Below, one piece after another: positions 1 through 8,929 of a stretch of DNA of 33,557 nucleotides. Position 1 is the stretch's first letter. Each line of letters begins with the position of its first letter. A program made the translations under genes and the position numbers. The notes beneath the pieces are model-generated. The model was not told where the DNA came from. It saw only the letters and a program-made list of their open reading frames with translations, and ran no database searches. Origin of the DNA: Phenylobacterium sp. (lineage in GTDB: Bacteria; Pseudomonadota; Alphaproteobacteria; Caulobacterales; Caulobacteraceae); NCBI RefSeq assembly GCF_030654915.1, contig NZ_JAURWM010000386.1, positions 1 through 33,557 of the forward strand, in the 5' to 3' direction.

Positions 1-873
1 CTTCTTCATGGACATTAGACCGGCCGCGCCGTCCCGGCCCATGCCGGTCAGAATGGCGCCGACGGCGGGACGATTCAGCTTGGCGACGGACTCAATCAGC
101 GCGTCGACGGAGGGGCGGTGGCCGTTGATCGGTTCGCCCTGGCGCAGCCGGATGACCGGGTGCGAGGACGAGGTGACTTCCATATGCGCATCGCCGCCAG
201 GCGCGATGTAGACGTGGCCGGCCTGCAGGCGATCGCCGTCCCTGGCCTCTGTGACATGAGCGCCGGAGATCTTGTCGAGCCGCGCGGCGAAGCTCTTGGT
301 GAAGGTCGCCGGCATGTGCTGGGTGATGACGGTCGGCGGGCAGCTGTCGGGGAAGTGCGACAGGATGGTCATCAGCGCCTCGACCCCGCCGGTCGACGAT
401 CCAATGGCCAGGATCGCGTCGGAAGCCCGATAGTCGCGATCACGCTCCACCGGGATGATCGGGCCGTTGTAGGGCCTCACCCGTGCGCGAGCCGCAGCCT
501 TCACCTTGGCGGTGAGGTCGGCGAAAGCTTCCTGGGCGGTGACGCCGCCCACGGGCTTGCCCACGCAGTCCACGGCGCCGAGTTCCAGGGCTTGCAAAGT
601 CACGTCGGCGCCGGCCTGGGTCAGGGTCGAAACCATCACCACCGGCGTCGGCCGCAGGCGCATGATCTTTTCCAGGAACTCCAGCCCGTTCATCTTCGGC
701 ATCTCGATGTCGAGCGTGACGACGTCGGGATTGAGCTTCTTGATCTGCTCGCGCGCTTCGATCGGATCGTTGGCGAAGCCCAGGACCTCGATCTCGGGGT
801 CGCGCTTCAGCGCCGCCCCGATCAGGCCGCGCATGGTGGCGCTGTCGTCTACAACCAGGACGCCGACGGTCAT
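1..873 (-). CDS. cheB: CheB: protein-glutamate methylesterase/deamidase (3' end beyond window)
   Basis: CheB removes methyl groups from receptor glutamates (and deamidates glutamines) after being phosphorylated by CheA, giving adaptation in chemotaxis. The 291 visible codons hold an N-terminal receiver domain (acidic pair D9/D10, phospho-acceptor D55 in [10 protein letters not shown]106) and, after a linker, the C-terminal esterase domain. By family comparison the catalytic triad is S160 in GSSTGG, H186 in TQHMP and D281 in LTGMGRDG, and all three are present. CheB proteins are usually about 350 residues, so about 60 are missing past the left edge. The ATG at 873-871 overlaps the cheR stop as ATGA, which implies translational coupling. 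It is the last visible gene of the operon; more che genes may follow outside. Confidence 0.96.
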   Translation of the reverse strand, partial: MTVGVLVVDDSATMRGLIGAALKRDPEIEVLGFANDPIEAREQIKKLNPDVVTLDIEMPKMNGLEFLEKIMRLRPTPVVMVSTLTQAGADVTLQALELGAVDCVGKPVGGVTAQEAFADLTAKVKAAARARVRPYNGPIIPVERDRDYRASDAILAIGSSTGGVEALMTILSHFPDSCPPTVITQHMPATFTKSFAARLDKISGAHVTEARDGDRLQAGHVYIAPGGDAHMEVTSSSHPVIRLRQGEPINGHRPSVDALIESVAKLNRPAVGAILTGMGRDGAAGLMSMKK

Positions 874-1754
874 CGCACAGCTCCCTTGACTGCGTAGGTG
901 GTGAGGCCGGTGGTCTCGAACAGGTTGGCGCCCGGGCCTGAGACCCGTTCGGAATGGCCGATATAGAGCGTGCCGCCAGGCTCCAGCAGCGGGGCGAAGC
1001 GGCTCCAGATGCGTTCCTGGGTCGGCTCGTCGAAATAGATCACCACGTTGCGGCAGAAGATGACGTCGAACTTGCCCTTCATCGGCCAGTCGCCGATCAG
1101 GTTCAGCTCTCGGAACGACACCAGGGTCCGCAACTCGTCGGCCACTTCCCAGGCGCCGCCGGCCGCCTTCTTGAACCACTTGCGGCGTAGGTCGAGCGGA
1201 ATCGGGGTGACCGCGTCCTCGCGGTAAATCCCTGCGCGCCCTTCGGCGATCATGTTCGGGTCGATGTCCGTGGCCAGGATCTTTACGTCTAGGTTCGCCG
1301 CGTCCGGCAGGGCCTGGAGCACGGTGAGAGCCATGGAGTAGGGCTCCTGGCCGTTGGAGCAGGCCGCCGACCATAGGCGGATCCGGCCGCCGCGCCGGGC
1401 GCGCTCGACCAGCTTTGGCATCACCACGTCGCGCAGGTGGTCGAAGTGGTGGGGTTCGCGGAAGTAGCGGGTCACGTTGGTGGTGAGCGCCGCCATCATG
1501 GCCTGGCGTTCGTCGACACCCTGCTTGTCCTCGACCAGGGCGCAGTATTCCCGGAACGAGCGCAGCCCGAGCGAGCGCAGGCGCTTAGCCAGGCGCGAAT
1601 AGACCAGGGCGGCCTTGCCCTCGGCCAGCGCGATGCCGGCGTGGCTGTGCAGGATCTGGGCGATCTGCTTGAAGTCGTCTTCGGTGAATAGGAACTCACC
1701 TTCGACCAGGCCGGTCCCCGCGCCCTTGGAGCGGGTCTCAAAGGTCGTGCTCAT
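870..1754 (-). CDS. cheR: CheR: chemotaxis protein methyltransferase
   Basis: CheR uses S-adenosylmethionine to methylate glutamates in the receptor signalling domain, opposing CheB. The 294-residue protein has the N-terminal helical domain (about 20-90, ending in [14 protein letters not shown]) and a Rossmann-like methyltransferase domain with the SAM loop [13 protein letters not shown], the acidic strand ILATDID and the family motif [10 protein letters not shown], followed by the C-terminal [10 protein letters not shown] strand. Its length is normal for the family. The start codon overlaps the cheW stop (ATGA) and its stop overlaps the cheB start, so it is translationally coupled on both sides. 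The receptor of this operon ends in a WxxF pentapeptide, the kind of tail that tethers CheR in other bacteria. Confidence 0.97.
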   Translation of the reverse strand: MSTTFETRSKGAGTGLVEGEFLFTEDDFKQIAQILHSHAGIALAEGKAALVYSRLAKRLRSLGLRSFREYCALVEDKQGVDERQAMMAALTTNVTRYFREPHHFDHLRDVVMPKLVERARRGGRIRLWSAACSNGQEPYSMALTVLQALPDAANLDVKILATDIDPNMIAEGRAGIYREDAVTPIPLDLRRKWFKKAAGGAWEVADELRTLVSFRELNLIGDWPMKGKFDVIFCRNVVIYFDEPTQERIWSRFAPLLEPGGTLYIGHSERVSGPGANLFETTGLTTYAVKGAVR

Positions 1755-2224
1755 GCCGCCTCGGCTTCCATTTCAGGCAGCACGCGGTCGAGCGAGATCA
1801 GGCTGACCATCCGTCCGTCGATGGCGAACAGGCCCTTCACGAACATCTTCACCGTGTCGCAGGCGACGTCGGGGGTGGGCTGAACCATGTCGTCGCTGAC
1901 ATCGATGATGTCGCTGACCGCTTCGACCAGCAGGCCCAGCGTGCGGCTGCCGACGGTGACGACCATGATCACATGGCGGGCGCTGGGCTCGCTGGTGGTC
2001 AGGCCCAGCCGGGCGCCCAGATCAACGATCGGCAGCACGGCGCCGCGCAGGTTGATGACGCCCTTCATGTAGGATGGCGTGCGCGGCAGGGGAGTGGCCA
2101 CGGTCCAGCCGCGGATCTCGCGCACCTGCATGATGTCCACGCAGAATTCCTGGTCGGCGATGCGAAAGGCGATCAGTTCGCGGCGCGCGCCGGCGTGTTG
2201 GGTCGAGGGCTCGGTCATGGTCAT
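1751..2224 (-). CDS. cheW: CheW: coupling protein
   Basis: CheW is a cytoplasmic adaptor that links the receptor hairpin tip to the CheA P5 domain in signalling arrays. The 157-residue product is a single CheW-like (SH3-like double barrel) domain from about residue 14 to 150. It carries the conserved [17 protein letters not shown] stretch that forms the core of the receptor/CheA contact and the [12 protein letters not shown] strand. The start ATG overlaps the cheA stop and its stop overlaps the cheR start, each by ATGA. A second nearby in-frame ATG (codon 3) could also initiate. Nothing unusual is seen. Confidence 0.96.
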   Translation of the reverse strand: MTMTEPSTQHAGARRELIAFRIADQEFCVDIMQVREIRGWTVATPLPRTPSYMKGVINLRGAVLPIVDLGARLGLTTSEPSARHVIMVVTVGSRTLGLLVEAVSDIIDVSDDMVQPTPDVACDTVKMFVKGLFAIDGRMVSLISLDRVLPEMEAEAA

Positions 2225-4515
2225 CCGGCCATTCGCTTTTCGCTTTTCGGCGCCGGCTTACGCCGGTGCTGGGTGGTCACGAGCGCATCGACGTCGAGGA
2301 TAAGCGCGACGCGGCCGTCACCCAGGATGGTGGCCGCGGCGATGCCGTCGATCTGCTGATAGTTGGCTTCCAGGCTTTTGATCACCACTTGGCGCTGGCC
2401 CTGGATGGCGTCGACCAGCAGCGCCGCCTTGCCGCCGCCTTCGCTCTCCACCAGGACGGCGACGCCCTGGCCAGGTTCCATGGGCGTGTCGCGGAAGCCG
2501 AGCGCGACGCCGACGTCGATCAGCGGCACGAAGGTGTCACGGATCCGGATCACCGCGTCCTTGCCGCCGACCAAGTGCACATCCTCGGCGCGTGGGGTCA
2601 GGCTCTCGACGATCGCCGACAGCGGGGTGACCAGGGTCTGCTCGGCGGCGGTGACCACCATGCCGTCCAAGACCGCGAGGGTCAGGGGCAGCGACATCGT
2701 GAACTTCGAGCCCTTGCCGGGTTCCGAAGAGATCGAGATGCGGCCGCCCAGGCCCTGGATCGACCGGCGGACCACGTCCATGCCGACGCCGCGCCCGGAG
2801 ATGTCGGAAACGGTCTCGGCTGTCGAGAAGCCGGGCAGGAAGATCAGGTTGTCGATCTCTTCGTCCGACAACACGGCGTCTTCGTTGATCAGGCCCTTTT
2901 CGAGGGCGATGCCGCGAACCCGGGGACGGTTGATGCCGCGACCGTCGTCCTGGATCTCGATCACGATGCGGCCGCCGCGATGCAGGGCACGCAGTTTCAC
3001 GACGCCTTCAGCCGGCTTGCCGGCCTCCGCGCGACCTTCAGGCGTTTCGAGCCCGTGATCGATGGCGTTTCGCAGCATGTGGGTGATCGGGTCGGACAGG
3101 CGCTCGATGACGGTCTTGTCGACCTCGGTGCCTTCGCCCTCCATCAGCAGCTTCACGCGCTTGCCGGTCATGTCGGCGACTTCGCGGACCAGGCGCGGCA
3201 TGCGCTGGAACACCGACTTCACCGGCTGGGCGCGGATGGCCATGACGCTGTCCTGGATTTCCCGGGTCAGCAGTTCGAGGTCCTCGAGGCCGAGCACGAC
3301 GTTGGAAGAGCGGGCCAGGCCGCTTTCCAGCACGCGCTGCGACAGCATGGCTTGCTGGATGACCAGTTCGCCGACCGCATTGATCAGCCGATCGACACGG
3401 TCGAGATCGACGCGGATCGTGGCCTGCTGCGCGGTGGCGGGGCCGCCGGCGTTGGCGGCGACAGGCGGCGCGGACTTTGCCGCGGCCATCGGTGCGGCCA
3501 CCGCGGGGGGCACGGGTTCGGCCTGGGCGCGCGCGATCAGGGCGGCGACGTCCAGGTCTTCGGGCTCGGGCTCGGCGACGGGTTCCGGCGCGGCCTCGGC
3601 GGTGGGGGCGTCGGCCTGGACCCGAGCCAACAAGGCGGCGATGTCGAGCGGGGCGTCGGCGCTGGCGGCGGCCAGCTCGTCATCGCTCAGCGGCTGGTCC
3701 GGCGGCGAACCGGCGCCGCCTTCCTGGGTGATCGTGATGGCGCAGTCGTCTTCGACGAATTCGAAGACTTCGCGAATGTCGGCCTCGCTGGCCTCGGTGG
3801 TCAGCCGGATGGTCCAGTTGAGATAGGAGCTTTCGGCCGCCAGTTGGTCCAGAGGCGGCAGGGCCGCGTCGTCCAGCATGACTTGCGTCGCGCCGAGACG
3901 GGCCAACTCGCGCAGCACCAGGCCGGCCTCGTTGGCCTTGGCGTACATTTCCGTCTTCGGCGCGAACTCAATGACCCAGATGCCGGCCGGGGGAGCCTCG
4001 GGCTCGATGGCCAGGGGCGCAAGGTCCAGGTCGAAGGCCGGAGCTTCAGCCTCATCGCTGTCGATACTGACGGCCATGGGCACGAAGCCGAAGTCCTCGT
4101 CGGCGCCCAGGTCCTCAGCGCCGGCGAGATCGTCACCGATCAGCGCCGTGAGTTCGGAGAGCATACCCGCCGAACGGGCCTCGTCGACCACGCCGCCGTC
4201 ACGGGCCGCGGCCACATGGTCGGCCAGCACGTCAAAGGCGCGCAGCAGGGTTTTGGCGACCTCGTCGGTCAGCTCCATCTTGCCGGAGCGAAGTTCGTCC
4301 ATCACCGTTTCGAAGACGTGGGCGAACCGGATCAGGTTTTCCAATCCGAACGCGCCGGCGCCGCCCTTTACCGAGTGAACGGCGCGGAACACGGCGTTGA
4401 TCGTCTCATCGTCAGCCTCGCCCGTCTCCATCGCCAGCAAACCTTGCTCGGCGTCGGTCAGGAGTTCGTCGCACTCCTGGAAGAAGGTCTGCTTGATGCT
4501 CTCGAACGGATCCAA
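2221..4515 (-). CDS. cheA: CheA: chemotaxis histidine kinase
   Basis: CheA autophosphorylates on a histidine when activated by receptor arrays, then passes the phosphate to CheY and CheB. The 764-residue protein has the classical order: P1 HPt domain with the phospho-acceptor H47 in RAVHSVKGG; a P2-like domain at about 175-270 (ending FEFVEDDC); a long Ala/Pro/Glu-rich linker; P3 dimerisation helices from about 365; P4 ATPase with the N box [13 protein letters not shown]1 box DDGRGI and G2 box GRGVGMDVV; and a C-terminal CheW-like P5 domain. The start is TTG. It has a GGAG seven bases upstream and lies 25 bases after the cheY stop, with no better ATG, so the rare start is believable and may hold CheA output down. 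The stop overlaps the cheW start. Confidence 0.96.
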   Translation of the reverse strand: MDPFESIKQTFFQECDELLTDAEQGLLAMETGEADDETINAVFRAVHSVKGGAGAFGLENLIRFAHVFETVMDELRSGKMELTDEVAKTLLRAFDVLADHVAAARDGGVVDEARSAGMLSELTALIGDDLAGAEDLGADEDFGFVPMAVSIDSDEAEAPAFDLDLAPLAIEPEAPPAGIWVIEFAPKTEMYAKANEAGLVLRELARLGATQVMLDDAALPPLDQLAAESSYLNWTIRLTTEASEADIREVFEFVEDDCAITITQEGGAGSPPDQPLSDDELAAASADAPLDIAALLARVQADAPTAEAAPEPVAEPEPEDLDVAALIARAQAEPVPPAVAAPMAAAKSAPPVAANAGGPATAQQATIRVDLDRVDRLINAVGELVIQQAMLSQRVLESGLARSSNVVLGLEDLELLTREIQDSVMAIRAQPVKSVFQRMPRLVREVADMTGKRVKLLMEGEGTEVDKTVIERLSDPITHMLRNAIDHGLETPEGRAEAGKPAEGVVKLRALHRGGRIVIEIQDDGRGINRPRVRGIALEKGLINEDAVLSDEEIDNLIFLPGFSTAETVSDISGRGVGMDVVRRSIQGLGGRISISSEPGKGSKFTMSLPLTLAVLDGMVVTAAEQTLVTPLSAIVESLTPRAEDVHLVGGKDAVIRIRDTFVPLIDVGVALGFRDTPMEPGQGVAVLVESEGGGKAALLVDAIQGQRQVVIKSLEANYQQIDGIAAATILGDGRVALILDVDALVTTQHRRKPAPKSEKRMAG

Positions 4516-4540
4516 CTGGACGCTCCGGATCAGGGATGGG

Positions 4541-4906
4541 TTAGGCGGCGACTCGACGGACGGCTTCGACCAGTTTGACCGGGTTGAACGGCTTCACGAT
4601 CCAGCCGGTGGCGCCGGCGCTACGGGCCCGCTCCTTCTTGGCTGCATCGCTCTCGGTGGTGAGCACCAGGATCGGCGTGGCGCGGTGATCGGGATTGGCG
4701 CGGACGCCTTCGATCACGCCGAAGCCGTCGAGGCGTGGCATGTTGATGTCGGTGATCACGACGTCGGCGCCGTTGGCTTGCAGGACTTCTAGTCCTTCAA
4801 CCCCATCGACCGCCTGGATCACGGTGTATCCAGCCTGAACCAGTGCATGGTTCAGCATTTCCCGCATTGTGCGGCTATCGTCGATCGTCAGAACGGTCTT
4901 GCTCAC
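4541..4906 (-). CDS. cheY: CheY: single-domain response regulator
   Basis: CheY is the diffusible phospho-signal that carries the CheA output to the flagellar motor, or serves as a phosphate sink. It is a bare receiver domain of 121 residues: acidic pocket D9/D10, phospho-acceptor D53 in VVITDINMP, switch threonine in VLTTESD, and the lysine in IVKPFNP near the C terminus. I place the start at a GTG preceded by GGGGGA five bases away; longer in-frame readings add an unrelated N-terminal tail. It sits directly upstream of cheA and just downstream of the STAS gene, the position of CheY1 in the Sinorhizobium meliloti operon, where CheY1 acts as a phosphate sink (known there, inferred here). Confidence 0.95.
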   Translation of the reverse strand: MSKTVLTIDDSRTMREMLNHALVQAGYTVIQAVDGVEGLEVLQANGADVVITDINMPRLDGFGVIEGVRANPDHRATPILVLTTESDAAKKERARSAGATGWIVKPFNPVKLVEAVRRVAA

Positions 4907-4916
4907 AAGAGTCCCC

Positions 4917-5198
4917 CTAGGCCTCGAATTGCAATTCGGGTTCACCGAATGCAGCCAATTGCTCTGAAAAGACTGAAGACTGTTGCTCCACAGTTAAGCT
5001 GTGCCCGTCTTCGGCCCACATTTTTCGCGCGGACATCAAAACCTGGAGGCAGAGACCGCCCAGACGGGTGACCTGCGAGGCGTCCAGCGTCAGCGGACGC
5101 CCCCGCAGGGCCATCAGCTCAGCGCGCAGCGGCTCGGCCGCTTGCAGGTCCAGAACAGGCTGCAGGCTCACCACGACGGGTGTTGCTAGCTCCGACAT
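4917..5198 (-). CDS. STAS-domain chemotaxis accessory protein (CheS-like)
   Basis: The 93-residue product is one STAS domain: an N-terminal beta segment (VVVSLQPVLDL), a helix, the LTLDASQV strand at 36-43, and the helix VLMSARKMWAEDG. In anti-sigma antagonists the loop after this strand carries a phospho-serine; aligned here it reads RLGGLCLQ, with Gly48 in the serine position, so serine phosphorylation at that site looks impossible. Known biology: S. meliloti CheS, a small STAS protein encoded between the receptor and cheY1, binds CheA and speeds CheY1 dephosphorylation. The identical gene position suggests the same job (inference). The ATG is preceded by a strong GGGGGGA six bases upstream. 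The stop lies 10 bases before the cheY start. Confidence 0.85.
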   Translation of the reverse strand: MSELATPVVVSLQPVLDLQAAEPLRAELMALRGRPLTLDASQVTRLGGLCLQVLMSARKMWAEDGHSLTVEQQSSVFSEQLAAFGEPELQFEA

Positions 5199-5234
5199 CG
5201 ACACTCCCCCCAAAGGCCCGCGGTTGGCGGAGCC

Positions 5235-7145
5235 TTAGAATTCTTCCCAACCGTCTGTTTCGGGCTCCGACTTGCGGAGCGCCGAACCGTCGCGGCTCGA
5301 ACGCTTCATCTGCGCGGCCGGCGCGGCCGGACGGCGTCCGGACGAAACGGCCTGCATATGACCGATCTTGAACCGTGCGACAGATCCGGCGAGCGCCTCG
5401 GCTTCATTGGCGAGGGCATGGCTGGCGGCTGTCGATTCTTCGACCATGGCCGCATTCTGCTGCGTGACCTGATCCATTTGATTAACGGCGCCGTTGACTT
5501 CGGCGAGGCCGGTCGCTTGCTCCAGGGCGCTGGCGGCGATCTCACCGACCAGGCTGTCGATCTCCGCGACCCGGCCGACGATGCGCTGGAGCGCGTCGCC
5601 CGTCTCGCCGACCAGGTGCACGCCTTGTCCGACCTGCTGGGTGGACGAGGAGATCAAGGTCTTGATTTCCTTGGCGGCTTCGGCCGAGCGCTGGGCCAGG
5701 GCCCGCACTTCGGAGGCGACGACGGCGAAGCCTCGTCCGGCCTCGCCAGCCCGGGCGGCCTCGACCCCGGCGTTCAGCGCCAGCAGGTTTGTCTGGAAAG
5801 CGATCTCGTCGATCACCCCGATAATCTGGCTGATTTGTTGCGCCGATTGTTCAATTTCGCTCATCGCCGCGACGGCTTGCCGCACGACTTCACCACTTTT
5901 CTGGGCGTCGCCGCGGGCGGCGAGCACGACCTGGGCGCAAGTCTTGGCCCCGCTGGCCGTCTTGTTGACGGTGGCGGTGATCTCATCGAGCGCGGCGGCG
6001 GTCTCTTCCAGGCTCGCGGCCTGCTGCTCGGTGCGACGCGACAGGTCGTCGGCGGCGGTCGAAATCTCGCCGGCGCCGTTGCGGATGCCGCTGACATTGC
6101 TGACCACCACGGTCATGGCGTCTTGGAGCTGTCCCATGGCCGCGTTGAAGTCGGTCTGCAGCTTCACGTAGTCGGCGGGGAAGGTTCGGGTGATGCGGTG
6201 TGTCAGGTCGCCCTGGCTCAGGCGCTCCAGCCCCTCGGCCAGGCCCAGGACGACATCGGCCTGTTCTTGGGCCGCGGCGGCGCGGCCGGCCTCGTTGCGG
6301 GCGCGTTCGGCCTCGACGGCGGCGGCTTGTTCGGAGGCCTGTTTCTCCAGGCGCAATTTCTCGATCCCGGCTTCCTTGAAGACCGAGACAGCCTCGGCCA
6401 TCTGGCCGACCTCGTCCTTACGGCCCATGGCCGGGATGGCGGCGGTGAAGTCGCCCTGGGCCAGCCGGCGCATGGCCGCGGTCATGGCGTTCACCGGCCC
6501 GGCGATCATGCGGGTGAGCAGGAGGCCCAGGCCTATGGCGAACATCACGGCCAAGGCCAGGCCGATGACCAGCGAGGCGTAGGCGTTGCGCGTGGAGTTG
6601 ATCTGCACCTGCTGCAGTTCATCCATCTTCGCCATTTCGGATTGGACGACCGCGTCCATTGCGTCCTCGACGGGCGAGATCAATTGGTCAGCCAAGCCGT
6701 CGGGGCCGACCATGGCCAGGGCGTCGGGCAGCGTGATCGGATCGGCGCTCAGGCGGACGCCGGCGTCCACGACATCCGAGCGCCACTTGTCGGCGCCCTT
6801 GCCGGCGAGATCGACCTTGGCCGCCAGTTCGGGGGAGTCGATCAGTTGCTCGCGGGCGGCGTCCAGGCGCTGCTTGAAGTTCGCCCGGTGCTTGTCGACC
6901 CGTTCCAGGTAGTAATCGTTCTTCGAGAGCAGGTAGCCCCGATAGCTGTTCTCTTGCCGCGTGAGGTAGAACTTCGCCTCGCTGAGCGCGGTGAGCGTCT
7001 CCCGGCTCTCCTTGATCTCGATGCGGGCCTCATCGAGCGCGCGCAGGTTCACGAGCATCGCGCCCCCCATGCCGGCCATGGTCAGGGTGACGGCGGTAAA
7101 GCCGAGCGCCAGCTTGCGGGAGATCTTCAAGTTGTCGAACAGCAC
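5235..7145 (-). CDS. Methyl-accepting chemotaxis protein
   Basis: This transmembrane chemoreceptor is the first gene of the che operon. Of its 636 residues, TM1 is about 13-33, a helical periplasmic sensor spans about 34-189 (its [20 protein letters not shown] pattern resembles CHASE3-type bundles), and TM2 is about 190-212. A HAMP domain follows at 213-260, then a coiled coil, a second HAMP-like segment at about 298-345 and the MCP signalling domain. The hairpin tip is near 446-491 ([20 protein letters not shown]). Candidate methylation sites are the EE pairs near 380 and 569. The protein ends in GWEEF, which fits the C-terminal pentapeptide (WxxF) that docks CheR in other receptors. The start is a GTG with GAGGA six bases upstream. 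Its ligand cannot be told from the sequence. Synteny resembles Caulobacter mcpA. Confidence 0.95.
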   Translation of the reverse strand: MLFDNLKISRKLALGFTAVTLTMAGMGGAMLVNLRALDEARIEIKESRETLTALSEAKFYLTRQENSYRGYLLSKNDYYLERVDKHRANFKQRLDAAREQLIDSPELAAKVDLAGKGADKWRSDVVDAGVRLSADPITLPDALAMVGPDGLADQLISPVEDAMDAVVQSEMAKMDELQQVQINSTRNAYASLVIGLALAVMFAIGLGLLLTRMIAGPVNAMTAAMRRLAQGDFTAAIPAMGRKDEVGQMAEAVSVFKEAGIEKLRLEKQASEQAAAVEAERARNEAGRAAAAQEQADVVLGLAEGLERLSQGDLTHRITRTFPADYVKLQTDFNAAMGQLQDAMTVVVSNVSGIRNGAGEISTAADDLSRRTEQQAASLEETAAALDEITATVNKTASGAKTCAQVVLAARGDAQKSGEVVRQAVAAMSEIEQSAQQISQIIGVIDEIAFQTNLLALNAGVEAARAGEAGRGFAVVASEVRALAQRSAEAAKEIKTLISSSTQQVGQGVHLVGETGDALQRIVGRVAEIDSLVGEIAASALEQATGLAEVNGAVNQMDQVTQQNAAMVEESTAASHALANEAEALAGSVARFKIGHMQAVSSGRRPAAPAAQMKRSSRDGSALRKSEPETDGWEEF

Positions 7146-7737
7146 TGCTCTTCCTCGGTTCTTTAGCGTGTGGCGCGGGGCGGGGCGTGATCCGCGCTGA
7201 CGCGGCCTGGCGCTATATCCAGCAACGGTTTTCTGGAAAACTCTCTCATCCGGCGTCTCGAGTTCTCTTTCACTCGATTGATCTGAATTGCCGACAGAGA
7301 GGATTCCAATTGGTTCAATTTAAGCTTTTTGAATTCTTGGCGTCCGGGAGTTGCATTGAGCATGGCTCCTTCCAGCGCGTGTGTCGTCGGTAGCCGCCGG
7401 CTCTTGAAGAAAGAGTTACCGCGTTCGGCGACGGCGGCCAGTTTCCCAGCAAAAGCGGGGGGTTGAGGGCGAGGTGCGACAATCTGGCACGCAAGGTCGT
7501 GGCGTTTCAGGGGAGGTCGATCTCGGCTGGGCCGCCATCGGCGCCGTAGTCACGAGTTGTTCGTGGACCGGTGTTTCATGTTGAGATCAAGTTCATTCCG
7601 AGAATAAATCTAAGGATGGGTATGGCGTTGGGGCCTCGTGATCTTCCACAGGGCATGGGCGCGCTTCCGCCGGGTCATACTTGCGGTTGGCGACCTGGAA
7701 TGCTCGCCTAGGCCGAACGATTGGCGGGAGAATATCG
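7146..7737. other. 592-bp gene-free stretch between che operon and acyl-CoA dehydrogenases
   Basis: No convincing gene is seen here: the short open frames on both strands lack a ribosome site or family resemblance. The stretch must hold the promoter of the leftward che operon and that of the rightward acyl-CoA dehydrogenase pair. The part at about 7300-7340 is strikingly AT-rich for this genome (ttcaatttaagctttttgaa) and is the most likely promoter or regulator-binding zone. No perfect sigma-54, CtrA or flagellar class site could be assigned. Confidence 0.6.
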
Positions 7738-8928
7738 ATGGATCTGAGGCTCACGCCCGAGATGGAAGCGTTCCGTGAAGAGGTGCGGGCCTTTCTCGCC
7801 ACTCATCGCGACCACTATGCGGGCGACGCCGGCGCCCGGCCGCGCGAGGCGGCTCTGCAATGGCAGCGACTGCTGATCGAGAACGGCTACGCCGCGCGCA
7901 CCATCCCGAAGGCCTATGGCGGTTATGGCGCCGAGCCCGACATCTTGAAGACCCGGATCATCGCCGAGGAGTTCACACGCGCCGGCGCGCCGCGCGGCTT
8001 CGCCAACCAGGGCATCTCGATGCTGGTCCCGACCCTGCTGGAGGTCGGCTCGGAAGAGCAAAAGAAGCGATGGATCGGCCCGACCCTGCGCGGCGAGGTC
8101 GTCTGGTGCCAGGGCTATTCCGAACCTGGCGCCGGCTCGGACCTGGCCTCCCTCCAGACCAAGGCGATCGAGGACGGCGACGATTTCGTAATCTCGGGTT
8201 CAAAAATTTGGACAAGCACCGCGGCGCAAGCCGACATGATCTTCTGCCTGGTGCGGACCGAGCCTGACGCCGCCAAGCATGACGGGATTTCGTACATCCT
8301 GTTCCCGATGACCACGCCGGGGATCGAGGTGCGGCCGCTGAAGACCATGACCGGGTCGGCTGAATTCAACGAGGTGTTCTTCACCGACGTCCGGGTTCCG
8401 CAGAGCGGGGTGGTCGGCGGGCGTGGGCGGGGGTGGTTCGTGGCCAACGCCACGCTCAAGCATGAACGCGGCATGCTGGGCGATCCCAACGCCACCGAGG
8501 CGCGGATGCATTCGCTGATTGAACTGATGAAGACCGAGACGCTCGACGGTGAGCGGCTGATCGATAATCCGGTGATGTGCGACCGGCTGATGCAGCTCCA
8601 GGCCCGGGTGATGGCCCAGAAGTTCAATGGCTTGCGGCTGTTGACCTCGTCGATGACCGGCGAGCCGGCCGGCATGGCCGGGCTGGTGGTCAAGCTGCAG
8701 GGCTGTGAGTTGAACCACCAGATCGCGGCCCTCGCCATCGACGCGCTGGGCGAACTGGGCGTGCTCTACGAGGACGGCCCGCATCTGCGCGCCAAGGGGA
8801 GCTGGCAGTGGAACTACATGTTCGACCTAGGCCTGATCATCGGCGGCGGTACGGCGCAAATCCAGAAGAACATCATCGCCGAGCGGGGCCTGGCCCTGCC
8901 GCGCGAACCTAAGCTTGCGAGCGTCTGA
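7738..8928 (+). CDS. Acyl-CoA dehydrogenase, larger subunit of a pair
   Basis: An FAD-dependent alpha,beta-dehydrogenation of an acyl-CoA thioester, passing electrons to ETF, is expected. The 396-residue protein has the N-terminal helical domain, the FAD/substrate signature QGYSEPGAGSDLAS (about 125-138), the middle beta domain with GSKIWTSTA, and a C-terminal helical domain ending in GGGTAQIQKNII. Medium-chain enzymes carry the catalytic glutamate just before GTxxIQ; here that place is glycine, so the base must lie elsewhere or in the partner. ATG at 7738 is preceded by GGGAG seven bases away. The next gene, starting one base after this stop, encodes a second, divergent acyl-CoA dehydrogenase. 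This arrangement is typical of alpha2-beta2 enzymes acting on bulky side chains such as steroids (family knowledge; the substrate here is unknown). Confidence 0.92.
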   Translation: MDLRLTPEMEAFREEVRAFLATHRDHYAGDAGARPREAALQWQRLLIENGYAARTIPKAYGGYGAEPDILKTRIIAEEFTRAGAPRGFANQGISMLVPTLLEVGSEEQKKRWIGPTLRGEVVWCQGYSEPGAGSDLASLQTKAIEDGDDFVISGSKIWTSTAAQADMIFCLVRTEPDAAKHDGISYILFPMTTPGIEVRPLKTMTGSAEFNEVFFTDVRVPQSGVVGGRGRGWFVANATLKHERGMLGDPNATEARMHSLIELMKTETLDGERLIDNPVMCDRLMQLQARVMAQKFNGLRLLTSSMTGEPAGMAGLVVKLQGCELNHQIAALAIDALGELGVLYEDGPHLRAKGSWQWNYMFDLGLIIGGGTAQIQKNIIAERGLALPREPKLASV

Positions 8929-8929
8929 C

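Noticed and set aside
2266..4578. Very long plus-strand open frame (770 codons) opposite cheA, and a similar one (602 codons) opposite the receptor gene
   Set aside because: These are mirror frames of GC-rich coding DNA: they lack a ribosome site, have Asp/Gly/His/Gln-rich low-complexity translations, and lie opposite clear family members.
7212..7219. GCTATATC, a perfect match to the Caulobacter housekeeping -10 consensus, with CTGACGC upstream
   Set aside because: The spacer is only 8 bases, shorter than the 10-14 expected, and it points to a region without a gene for about 500 bases.
7320..7335. TTAA-like half sites suggesting a CtrA box in the AT-rich island
   Set aside because: The second half does not match TTAA at the 7-base spacing, so only one half site is present.
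7187..7393. Short plus-strand frame of 68 codons in the gene-free gap
   Set aside because: It has no plausible ribosome site and no recognisable motif, and the local composition is that of non-coding DNA.
7485..7500. TGGCACG resembling the -24 element of a sigma-54 promoter
   Set aside because: The -12 GC element is absent at the required spacing (GTCG instead of TTGC).
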